A DNA stretch of 64,000 bases from Auxenochlorella pyrenoidosa (lineage: Eukaryota; Chlorophyta; Trebouxiophyceae; Chlorellales; Chlorellaceae), in contig KQ481950.1 of NCBI GenBank assembly GCA_001430745.1, positions 1,155,514 through 1,219,513 on the forward strand, written 5' to 3'. The stretch's first letter is position 1; each line of letters opens with the position of its first letter. Below the pieces are notes generated by a model that saw nothing but the letters and a program-made list of their open reading frames with translations, ran no database searches and was not told the origin of the DNA. Position numbers and translations under genes: made by a program. This document shows positions 46,301 to 58,300 of the stretch, in pieces.

Positions 46301-49300
46301 TCAATGGTCAGGGCGGGGCCGCGCAGGCCGAAGCTGTAGCTGAGCCGCCCGCTGAGCACGGAGGCGGTGGTGCCGGTGGCTGTGAAGGGGCTGACCCCCA
46401 GGTGCTCCGAGGTGAGCTTGCCGTAGTCCTCAAAGGAGGCGCCCACAAACACGCCGCAGGCCGCCGCCTCGGGGCGCTGCGGCACGTGGGCAGGGCCGAG
46501 CAGTTCCAGTTGAGCGCAGCGCGAGAAGCAGCAGCCTGCATGCCAATCTGGCACATCAGCTGGCTATGCACTGGGTGTGTGCAACCCCATTTGTCCATCA
46601 ATTCAGCAACCTTAGTGAGTAATCACCTGCAGGATGCGGCGCCCGCCAGTCAGCAGCGCCTCGGCCACAGCCTCCAGCAGCAGGCGCTGCTGGGGGTCCA
46701 TGAGCGCTGCCTCAGCGTCGCTGGTGGCAAAGGCGGCGGCGTCAAAGAGGTCCACTGCCTGCAGGGTGGATCCAGTCAAAGGCGCATGTGGCAGTGCAAC
46801 ACGAGGCGTTGGGCCATGTGGGGGACACGCAATCAGTATGGTGATCAGAGCCTCGGCAGCACACCGGGCTCCCTGCTGCACTGCTCCTGCCGAGAGCCCT
46901 GCTTGCCTGCAGCATGCTGACAAAGCGGTAGGGCAGGCCGCCAACCAGGGCGGGGGACAGGCGGTCCAGGTCCCAGCGGGCCAGGGGCACAGGGGCCAGC
47001 GCGTCCCGGCTGCAAGGTTGAGGATAGGAAGGCCGTGCAAGCGCATATCTGTCAGATCATGTACGCCGTGCATCTGCACACGAGCTGCATGTGAGGTCCT
47101 GCAAGCGCCCCCACCCCCACCCTCCCACCCCCACCTGGCAGGGTCGCCCCCAGCCATGATGCCAGCTGGCTGCCAAGCCACCACAGCAGACAGCGCCACA
47201 GCCATGCTGCTCATGCCGCTTTGACCAGCGAGCTCAAGGGCGGGCAGGGGCTCGGCAAAAGCGCCCTCGAGCAGAGAGAACAGGAAGCCCTCCTCTCCAG
47301 AAGCGTCACCAGCGGCGCCGCCAGCGGGGGACAGCTGGGTGCTGATGTGCTGAGCAATGGCACCGACGGTAGGGTAGTCAAACACCAGTGTGCCCGGGAG
47401 CTCCAGGCCCAGCTTGGCCTCCAGGCTGTTGCGGAACTCCACTGCACACAGGAACAGGGCAGAAGGAGCCAACGAGATGGGCTAAAGTGAAGTGGGTCGA
47501 CACTAAGGGTAGACGAGTGAGCGTAGAGGCAACTGGTCAACCAAATAGGTCCATCAAACAGCTTTCTTGCTGGCCGCCCCCCCCACCCAGTCCGTTGCAC
47601 ACCTGAGCTCAGCGAGTCGAGGCCGGCAGACATGAGTGGCGCATCCTCTGCCACCTCCGTGCCCAGGATGGCCCTTGCCACCTCTGCCACCTCGCCTAGA
47701 ATGAACGCCAGGTGCTCTGCGCTGCTGGCAGCCGCCGATGCTGCCGTCCCAGCACTGCCGCCTGCCTCGGGGTCAGCACCAGCCACTGCTGCCGGGGCAT
47801 GGTTGGCCGCGATAAAGCTGGCAATGGCGCTGACTGTGGGGTAGTCGAATACCAGGGTGCCTGGCAGCTGCAGACCCAGCCTGCCCTCCAGGCTGTTGCG
47901 GAACTCCACAGAGGACAGGCTGTCCAGGCCGGCCGCCATGAGCGGCTCATCGGCGCCGATGTCGGTGCCCAGGATGCCACGAGCAGCGGCTGCCACCTCG
48001 GAAGCCACCTGCTGCCTGAACGCCTCGGCAGCAGCGGCGGCTGCTGCTGCGCTGCCCCCCTGAGCTGTGTGAGCAGCGGTGCGAGGACGCACGGCCGCCC
48101 TGGCAGGTGCCGTGGCTGGCCGATGGGTCGCTGCGGGTGCGCTTGTAGGTGCCGCCAGGTGAGCCATCGCTGCAAACATGGGAGGCACGGCGCTGCCGCC
48201 CAGCCTGCCGATAAAGGTCGGCCAGTTGAAGGGCACCGCTGTGAACAGGCCGGCGCCACAGGGCCCGGCAGCTGTGCTGCCGCAGGCGGATAGCAGCCGG
48301 CAGAAAGCCAGCAGCCCCTGCCCCGGGGCGATCATGCCCATGCCCATGCGCTGCACGCGCAGGGCGGTGGAGCGGTCCTGCGCCGCCATGCCGCCGCCGG
48401 CCCAGGCGCCCCACTGCACGCTGGAGGCCGGCGCGCCCTGCAGCAGGCCACAGGAGGCAGGCATGGTCATTAGTTTGTATAACGAGGGGCATGTGAGATG
48501 AAGGACTGCAAATATGGGCTGCCTCTCAGCAAAGCCCACCTGCTGCTGCAGCGACGCAGCCGTTGCGTCAAGCGCGGCGTTGGCTGCGCTGTAGTTGGCC
48601 TGGCCACCAGAGCCCAGCAGGGCGGCCACCGAGGAGAAGAGCACCTCTGCTGCAGCAGGCTGGCAAGCCAGGGCGCGGCGAGCGCGCAGCGCTGCCACCA
48701 CCTTGGCAGCAAACACGGTACGGATGCCCGGCGGCGCCTGCTTTGCCATGGTGGCATCTGCCAACACGCCGCCCGAGTGAAGCAGCGCTGCCAGTGGAAG
48801 GCTGCCGCTCGGTACATCTGCCGTCACAGCTGCTGCGCTGCCCTCCTGGCCTGCCATGTCGGACATTGCCAGGGTGAGCGCAGTGTCGGAGCGGGCCAGC
48901 AGGGCTGCCAGGCCGGTGGGCGCGTCGCCTGCCGCCAGGCGGCCGGTGCGCCCCAGCAGCAACAGCTCTGCTGCCAGCTCAGCCTCCTCTGCCCAGCACG
49001 CCAGCACCGAGCCGAGTGAGCCCATGCCGCCGGTGATGGCCACGCGGCCCCTGGCTGCCTGGATTGCCGACAGCTGGCTCGTGCTGCCTGCTGCGCGCTC
49101 AGAGGTGGTGGGCTGCAGGGCGGCCACATATGACAGGCCGCCCCTGGATGAGCGGCCATAGGCATCAGAGGTACTGGCAGGGCCAGGAGCTGCCGCCAGG
49201 CTCAGCACGGCATCTCCCACTGGCAAACTTGCTGCGCTGGGGGCGAGGCTGTCGTCGTCGCCAGCTGCCACCACCGCCGAGGTCTGCTCCAGGGCAAACG

Positions 49301-52300
49301 AGCGCAGCATGCCCCACAGCAGGGTGGCGTTGGGGGCAGTGGTTGGGCCTGCTGACGCAACGGTGGACAGCTGCGGCTGAGCTGCCCGCGTCAGCAGCTG
49401 CGCGCTGCCCTGCTGCTCCGCCACCGCAGTGTGGAAGGCAGCAATGCCGGCGCTGCACAGCTGGGCGGCCTCGCTGCCAGAATGGAAGGCCACACCAAAG
49501 CCGCCGGCAGAGAGGCGGCCGTCTGTCGCTGGCCTCTGCACGGCCCAGCCGACCTCATACAGCATGTTGGCAGTGTCTGCTGCTGCTGCTGCCTGCAGGT
49601 GCTGTGTTGGGACAGACGCACCCAGAGGCTTGGCTTGCACGCCGCTGATGCTGCAGACAGCAGCGCTAGCTGGCACCAGCAGGCTGTAGTCGATAACTGA
49701 CAAAGCTGGCGTGCTCTGCAGCTGCAGTGCTGCAACTGAAAAGCTGTGCGCTGCCTTGTCGGCACCGCTGCTCTTGCTGCTGCTGGCCGGCAGCAGAAGC
49801 GCCTGGATGCCAGCTGGCACCTTGAGGAGTCCGGCAGAGGCGGCTGGCAGGGCCCCCAGGTGGAGGCAGGCGTCCAGCACGGCAGGAGACAGGGAGACGC
49901 CCTTGGCATGCTGCGCTGCGTCGTCCACATCTGCCACATAAGCGCCCTCCTGTCGTGGTTGCGCCTTGCAGACAAGTGCCGGTTGGAGCATTGAAGCAGC
50001 AGCAGCTGCTGCTGCCACCACCAGCGGAGTCACGGTACCTGAGCTTGAGAACATGGCTGCCAAGCTGGCGCGCAGGTGCACGCTGCGCTGTGCCGGGGAA
50101 GAGATCTCAACTGCGCCACTGCCGGCGTCCAGCTTGCAAACGACTGATGCGGCGCCAGGCTGACGCACCTTCAGTCCGGCACCCGGGCCGAGCAGGACCA
50201 GCGGAGCCGGGATGGTGACGCCTGCCAGGGCCGCGGCATCGGCAGCCGGCGGCAGCACGGCAGCCGCTGCGGCAGCCAGCTCGAAAAAGCCGGCACCTGG
50301 GAAGAGCGCCTTGCCAGATACCCGGTGGTCCCACAGGAATGCCATCTCGGGGGCACCAAGCTCTGCCTGCATGGCAACCTGTCGCCCGCCCTGCGCCGCA
50401 GCCGCGGCGAGGAGCGCCGCATGGGGGCGGGGTGCCACCCAGAAGCGCTGCGAGGCCCAGCGTGCAGCTGGCTTGGCTGCGCTGGCGCCAAGAGTGTCTG
50501 GCGACAGCAGCAGGGCGTGGGCGTTCGTACCCTGGAAGGCAAATGCGCTGACGCCGATGAGGGCTGGGCTGGTGGCGGCAGAGCCGGCAGTGAGGGCGCC
50601 GGGCTGGCGAGGCACCGACCAGCCTCCCCGCCTGCCCATGTCCATCGCGCCTGCAGAGGGCATTTGCATGCATGGTTACGATGGGAAGGGTGTGCAGGCA
50701 GGCGGAAGCAAGCTGAACCTTATGCAGTTGGTGAGGCTGAATCTGTCTGCATATTACAGGAGATGACGTGGGCAGGGCTGGCGGTGGACGCGATGCCTCT
50801 CACCAGTGACATAAGGGTTCATGTGCGCCAGGTGCAGGATGGGCAGCAGGGCTGCCTGGCCCAGCGCAGCTTGTGCGTGAGTGAGCCCAACCAGACCTGC
50901 ATAGTGAGGGAATCATAACCGCAGGCAGAATTCAACATTGCCGCAATGCACTCTGGGTTTCGCAGTCCTGGCAGTCGAGAGCAGCGCCACCCAAAGTTTG
51001 CTGGCCACCGCCTCAAGGGTTTGCTGGCCCTCCTCTTTATGGCCCCCCATGGCACCTGCGCCAGGCTCCGCGTGACCGCTCCACGACTTGGCGGCCATGA
51101 GCAGCAGGGGAAGGGTGCCAGCTGGGCGGCGATCCACCAGCGCCGCCGCCAGGGCGCCCACCTCGATGGGGTCACCCAGGGAGGTGCCTGCGGAGGGGAG
51201 AACAACGCCATTACAAAGGGTGTCCCTATACCCGTGATTTTGCAGCACTGCAACCTCTTCAGAAATTCCTTAGCAGCTGCAGGTCAGTCGAATGCATGGA
51301 CAGGTGGCCGCAGCAGCCCTCACCTGTGCCGTGCATCTGCAGGGCCGACACAGCCGCCGGCTCCTGCCCGCCAGCAGCCAGCGCAGTGCGCACAACAGCC
51401 TGCTGTGCCGGGCCGTTGGGCGCAGTCAGGGTGCTGCTGCGGCCATCCTGGTTGACCGCTGTGCCTGCCAGGACAGCCAACGAGGCACCGCCGCTGCCAC
51501 CCACAGCCGCGGCAGGCAGCAGCAGCATGACACCACACGCGTCGGCGCGAGCATAGCCGTCTGCTGCAGGGCTGAGCGTCTTGCAGCGGCCGTCCAGGGC
51601 CAGCATGCCGGCCTTCTGGGTCATGGCCGTGGTGTTGGGGGTGAGCAGCAGGTTGACGCCGGCGTTGACGGCGGAGGTGCACTGCCCCAGCGCCACGCTG
51701 GAAAAGGCGATGTGCAGGCTGCAGCGCAGACGAGGGGTGCAACCAGTGCGAGAGTGAAACAGGGCGGCACGGGTCAAGGTCGGGCAGTCCCAGCTTGTTG
51801 GAAGGTTGTAGTGCCGCCCTGCTGCATGGCACCGATGCCAGCAAGCATGACCACGCAGCACAGGCCTCGCCTGACGAGGGAGGAAGAGCAGACGGTGTCC
51901 ACGGGCAGGGAGGGGCCCTTCAGGCCAAAGGTGTAGGACAGGCGGCCGGGCGCCACGCTGGCGGTGAGGTTGCCGGTGGCGGAGTAGGGGGTGAAGCCGC
52001 GCACGTGGCGCTGCGGGCGGGAAGGTTGCAAAGGTAGGTGCAGGGTGGGTGTGCGTGCATGAGTGCACAGGCTGGCTGCTGTAGCGTGCGCGTCCCCGGG
52101 CGTTGATACGCCCCTCCTTCCAAGAGCTGCTCCTTCCAACTGCGCCCTCCCCCCTTGCGCCTCCTTGCGGCTGCTGCTCACACCAGCCTCCCACCTGCGC
52201 CAGCTGGGCGTACTCTGTCGAGGTGATGCCCACAAACACGCCAGCACCAGACACCAGGCGGGCCAGCTCCCCGCCTGCGTCGCAGGCTGCCCCGCCGACA

Positions 52301-55300
52301 GCGCCAGCCGCCAGCAGCGCCTCGGCCGCAGCCTCCAGCAGCAGGCGCTGCTGCGGGTCCATGAGCACCGCCTCGTTCTCGCTGGTGGAGAAGGCGGCAG
52401 CGTCAAAGAGGTCGATGCCGTCCAGGAAAACGGAGAACCTGTGGAGGTGGCGGGGAGGCACAGCACGCATGCTACTGTGTTGGATTGTGACACCAGCTGG
52501 TGCTGCACCTGTGGGTGGCAAGGTCGGTCCGCAAGAACCGCCATGACCATGGCTGCTCATGCTTTTTAACAGAGAAGGTGCTCGAGGAGCAACCCCTCTC
52601 ACCGAATGGGGGCAGCCCCCAGCGAGGCCTCCTGCTCCGCCAGGTCCCAGCGCTCCAGGGGCACCACTGAGGTGGCATCCACCGGCGCCAGGTCAGCACG
52701 CAGCGCGCCCTGCAGGTCAAGCAAGGCAGGTGAGGGCAGGGGCAGGGGGCTGAGGGCCTGACGGGGATGCACGGCTCAGGCATGCATTTTGCGCTGGAAA
52801 TTTTGGCTGCAGAAGGGCCGGAAACAACTCTGGTGTGAGAGCTTGCCTTGGGGGAGCGGGTGGCCAGAGATGCCACTGCCAGGTGCCGACTAAAGCTGCC
52901 CCGCGCGCCGCTGCCAGACAGAAGGCCATCACTGCCACCCGGGAGGAAGAGATCCAGGTCTGCGGTTGCTGTACTAGCAGCGCCAACGGCAGCAGGCTCA
53001 AGCCGAGAGGCCAAGTAGCCGGCCAGGGCTGCCACAGTGGGGTAGTCGAACACCAGGGTGCCCGGCAGCTGCAGGCCCAGCCGACCCTCCAGACTGTTGC
53101 GCAGCTCGACTGCCCCCAGGCTGTCCAGGCCAGCAGCCATGAGCGGCTGCTGTGGGTCGATGTCAGAGGTGCCCAGGATTTCAGACACAGTGGCCGCCAC
53201 GTGGGCAGCCACCTGCTCAGCATGCGCAGCAGCGCTTCTGCCGACAGCGCCGGCGCTGGCAGGAGCTGCTCCGGAAGCCAGGTTGCGTGCTGACAGCTGG
53301 GCGGCAATGTGTTGTGCCACGGCAGCAGCGCTGGGGTAGTCAAAGATGAGAGTGGAGGGCAGCTGCAGGCCAAACTTGGCCTCCAGGCTGTTGCGCAGCT
53401 CGACTGCGCCCAGGCTGTCCAGGCCGGCAGCCATAAGCGGCTCGCTGGCGCTGACGCTGACGCCCAGGATGCTGCGCAGCGTGCCCAGCACGTCTGCCAG
53501 CACGTCAGCCTGGGGCACAGCATGCCGAGGGGCTGCGGCCAGCGGTGCCAGCGATGCGCCAGGGGCTGGTGCAGGCTCTGCGAGCTCTGAGAAGAGGCTG
53601 CTGTGCTGCTGCTGGAGGGACAGGCGGTCGGGCAGGAAGGGCACTGCCGCCACCACAGCGGCTGTCAGCTGAGCGGCCACCATGCGGTGCAGGGAGGCCA
53701 GCCCCTGCCCGGGGGCAATCATGCCCATGCCCATGCGCTGCACGCGCAGGGCGGTGGAGCGGTCGTGCGCCGCCATGCCGCCGCCGGCCCAGGCGCCCCA
53801 CTGCACGCTGGAGGCCGGCGCACCCTGCAGCAGAGCATGGCAGGACCAGTGGCGCGTCAGGAGCCAAACTCACGCATTGCAGCAGCAGTGATCACAGGCA
53901 TTTGCGCTAGCAACACCTTTTCCTTCCAAAGCACCTGGAGCTGTGCCCGCTGAGCAGCAGCATCCAGGCTGGCGTTGGCGGCGCTGTAGTTGGCCTGGCC
54001 GGGGGAGCCCAGCAGGGCGGCCACCGAGGAGAAGAGCAGGTGGTGGGCTGCAGGTTGCAGCTGCAGGGATTGCCGCAGGTGAGCGAGGCTGGACGTCTTC
54101 GGGGCAAATGCGCTGCGAATGCCGCCAGCTGTCAAGTTGGCCAGCAGAGCGTCGGCAAGCACGCCGCCGGCATGCAGCAGGGCTGCCAGCCGGCGCGCAT
54201 CAGAGGCAGCGTCCACAGCGGCTGCTGCATCAGCAGCTGCGGCCACGTCGCAGCCGGAGATGGTGACGGCTGCCGGCGAGCGCAGCAGGGCCGCTGCCTC
54301 GCTGCTGGTGCCCAGCCTGCCGCTGCGGCCCAGCAGGCTGAGATGCTCCGCCTTGGGGGGCTGATCTGAGATGGAGCCTGCCAGGTAAAGTGCCACCAGC
54401 TGGCCAAGAGTGCCCGTGCCGCCTGTGATCAGCACAGCCCCCTGGTGCTCTGCTGTGGACAGCTGCACCTTGGGCTGAGAAGCTGTGGCAGGCAGCAGGA
54501 CGGGGAGGAAGGCTGCCCCGCTGCGCTGCGCAGTGCCGTGCACATCTGCCGGGGCTGTGGCAACTGCCGAGGATCCGATGGCAAGAGCCGCCCCTGCATG
54601 CGTGGCACTGACTGCCAGGCTGTCTGTGCTGGCAGCAGCAAACCTGCTGCTTGCATGCTCTTGGGCGGCAGCCTTGAGCAGGCCGTGCAGGAGGCCGGCA
54701 GCCACAGCTGCACCAGCCGCTGGTGCCGGCTGGCTGGCAGACAGCTCAGCACCAGCTGTCGCCAGAAGCGCTCCCCGGCTGCCACCCTGCTGCAGGGCAG
54801 CAGCCGCAGCCGCTGCGAGCTGCCCCTCGTCCAGCGCAGCGCTGTTTAGCAGCAAGGCAGTTGCTGCCGCTGTAATAGGAGCTGCCGCGCCAAGCCCTGC
54901 CGCCATCCAGGCGACCTCATACAGCATCTCAGCACTGCTGCTGCTGCCGGCTGCCCTGGCAGCTGTGCTGTCTGATGCAGTAGAGTGGGCGGCTGGCATG
55001 CGGCCCAGCGTGCGGGCCTCAAGCCCTGCCACCTGGCACAGCCTGCCAGAAGCAGCGACGCCTGCCAGCCAGTAGTCGTTGGTGATGCTGCTCTGAGTGG
55101 CTGCCACCTGCTGGCAGCCAGCCTGCAGGGGCTCTGCAGGGGCTGCACTGCGGCTGTGCGCGCGGTAGGCGCCGATGGCGGCCGGCACACGCAGCTGGGG
55201 CCGCTCTGGAGAGGCCCCGGCAGGCAGAGCGCCCAGGTGGAAAGAGGCGTCCACGCAAGCTGGGTCCACGCCCCTGCCGCCCGCCCTGCTGTCCCCGCGC

Positions 55301-58300
55301 CGGCTGTCGATTGCGCCGACGCCGGCCGCCTGCCTGGGCTGTGCGGCAGCTGCAGCGGCTGCCACCAGCAGCAGACCGACAGGCGCTGCACAGGAGGGGG
55401 CCACCGCCCTCTCCGACAGTGCTGCAGGCTGTGCAGCCAAAGTGGCCCCCAGTCCGTGCATGTGCTCCCTGCTGGCCCTGCCGCTGGCTAGGGAGGCCAG
55501 CCTGACTCGACCCGTGCCGACATCCAGCTGGCACTGCAGCAGCAGCTGCTGCCTCTGGCTGGTGCCGTTCTTGCCAGCCGCAGCCGGCGGCAGCTCAAGC
55601 GGGGCTGGGATGGCGGCTGCCGCAAGCAGCAGGCTCAGGCCATCGTGGCCGGCGGCTGCAGCCGCGGCGTACAGGCACGCTGCGGCTGCCTCCAGGAATG
55701 CTGCGCCAGGCAGGATGGGCCTGCCAGCCACGGCATGGTCCCAGAGGGCTGCTTGCTTGGGCTGCAGCAGGTCCACCTCAAACAACACTGCCGCTCCTGC
55801 TGCTGTGCCTGCTGTGCCCGCTTTGCTTGCCACTCGGGCGATGCGGCCCAGCAGGGTATGAGGCTCGGGGCCCACCCAGAAGCGCTCCTTGGACCATGTG
55901 GCACCGCGGGGGTCCACCAGGGAGAGCACCGTAGAGGCCGCGCTGCCAGCCAGCGCCAGCAGAGCATGCGCGTTGGTGCCCTGGAAGGCAAAGGCGCTGA
56001 CGCCCCAGGCACAGGCGAGGCCATACTCGGGCCGCCCCTCTGCCTCTGCCGCGGCTGCGGCTGCGGCGGCCATGGGCGCCTGGGCGGGCGCTGCCTGGCG
56101 GGGCATGAAGAAGGCGCCTGGGCGGGAGATGGTGCTGGCCACGTGGGGGTTCAGGCTTGCCAAGTGCGGGATGGGCTGCGCCGCAGCGCCGCTTAGCGCC
56201 TGCTCCCACAAGCAGGGGGGATGGGCAGGGGAGGGAGGTCATGCTCGCAATGCAAGAACTGGTCAGAAACATGGCCTGGGCACCAACAGTCGTGCACACC
56301 CTCCCCCCCCCTGCACCTGGTACAGGCGGACCAGGCCCATGGCACCGGAGGCCGGCTCGCTGTGGCCCAGGGAAGCTTTGCTGGCCAGCAGGGAGAAGGG
56401 GGCGCTGGCGGGGCGGCCCTCCAGCAGAAGGCCTGCCAGGATCAGCATGTCGGGCAGAGATGTAAAAGAAGCATGCAGGCCCACCTGGAAATCTAGCCTG
56501 TTCCCCGAACACTTCAGCTGCAAAGCGCAATGGCCCAGCTGTAGGCGGTGCATCGCCTGGTGCACAAATCTGGTGCACAAAGACGCAGCTGGCCAGGCGC
56601 ACCTGCGGCAGCCCCCACTTCGATGGGGTCCCCCAGCGAGGTGCCGGTGCCGTGCAGCTGCAGCCCCTCCACCTGCAGCACGGCCATACCTGCAGGCGGG
56701 AAAATGCAGGGATTAGCAAGCCATTCAACTCGCCATGGCAGTCTTAAAAGGTTGGCGTGCCAAGTAACCTGCTCAAGATGTACTGGGACCACTCGTCTAG
56801 AAGTACGAAACTGGCAGAGCGAGCGCACCTGCCGACTGCAGAGCCAGGCGCATCACCTCCTGCTGGCTGGGGCCGTTGGGTGCGGTCAGGCTGCTGGCCC
56901 TGCCGCCCTGGTTGACAGCTGTGCCCGCCAGCAGCACCAGGGCTGCGGCGGAGCTGCCTCCCTCCTCCAGGGGATGGGAGCTCAGCAAGACCAGGGCACA
57001 GGCCTCAGAGCGGACATAGCCATCGGCTGCAAGAGAACAGGAGCGGTTGGGGCAAGCAATCATAGCACGCTGACCAGCCCGCTTTTTGTGAATGTCACAA
57101 AGAGTTGATTACTGCAGGCAAGGCGGTCCCAGTGCTCAGCAGGCGGCGCCCACCTGTCCTGTCCAGCGCCTTGCACCGCCCGTCCGCAGACAGCATGCCC
57201 GCGCGCTTGAACATGCCGGTGGTGGCGGCAGCCAGCATCATGTTGATGCCGCCCGCCAGCGCGGCGCCGGCTGCGCCCAGCGCCGCCTCACGGGCTGTAG
57301 GCAGGGAACAGCAATGCGCAACGTTGGCTCATCCCCTGAGTATGCTGCCCCGGTGTCTCTTCAAGGCAAAGTTCTTACAATCTCTGCACCAGTGGGTGGC
57401 CCCTTCTAGCTGTGCGGCCGTATTGAATCCCACGCAGCCAGGTCATGCCAGCCAGCTCCCACCTGAGCTGGTGGCCACCAGGGAGGAGGAACAGGCGGTG
57501 TCCACCGCCACCGCCGGGCCCTTCAGCCCAAAGTGGTACGCCACACGGCCGGGGCACACGCTGAGCACCGCGCCCTGCGCCGTGTACGCGCTCACAGCTG
57601 CAGCGCACACGATGTAGTTGCAGGGAGTGAGTGTCGCATCGAGGGAAGCGCAAGATGCAGGAGAGGAAGAGACAACCCGCATCACGGCGGTTGTCTGGCG
57701 CAACCACCGCTCCCTGCCCACCTGTGCCAGCATCGGCAGCCAGGCGGGCATACTCAGTCCAGGAGATGCCCACAAACACGCCCGTGCGAGAGGCAGGCGC
57801 AGAGTGCAGCGATGACGACCCTGCCAGCGCCTCGCCAGCCGCAGCCAGCACCAGCCTGCAGGCCGAGGGACGGGGAAGCCAGGCTGAGTGTTTTCTCCAC
57901 CAGGGGAGCTGGACCCGCGCGTCTGGTGGCAGGCAGGTCGTCACCAGTTGGCCTGCAATATGTAAAGTGTTGGCCCAGGGACCCCATGTGCGGCGCCTCC
58001 CGAGGCGCATCCCCCTTGCCTGTGCTGGGGGTCCATGGCCGCAGCTTCCGCCGCTGACAGGCCAAACGCCGCGGCGTCAAATAGGTCAACGCCAGCCATA
58101 AAGGCACCAAACTGGGCGGGCAGGGCGAGCGCGTCGCCCCCTGGCAGCGCCTCGGGCAGGTCCAGGTCCCAGCGCTCCAGGGGGATGCGCTGGATGTGGT
58201 CGGCGGCCAGGCCAGAAGTGGCAGCCGAAGCGCCCTGCAAGCTCATGGGTTGGATGGAAGAAGATAGTCTCGTGTGCAGGTGCCGTGCTGCCTGGCAGCG

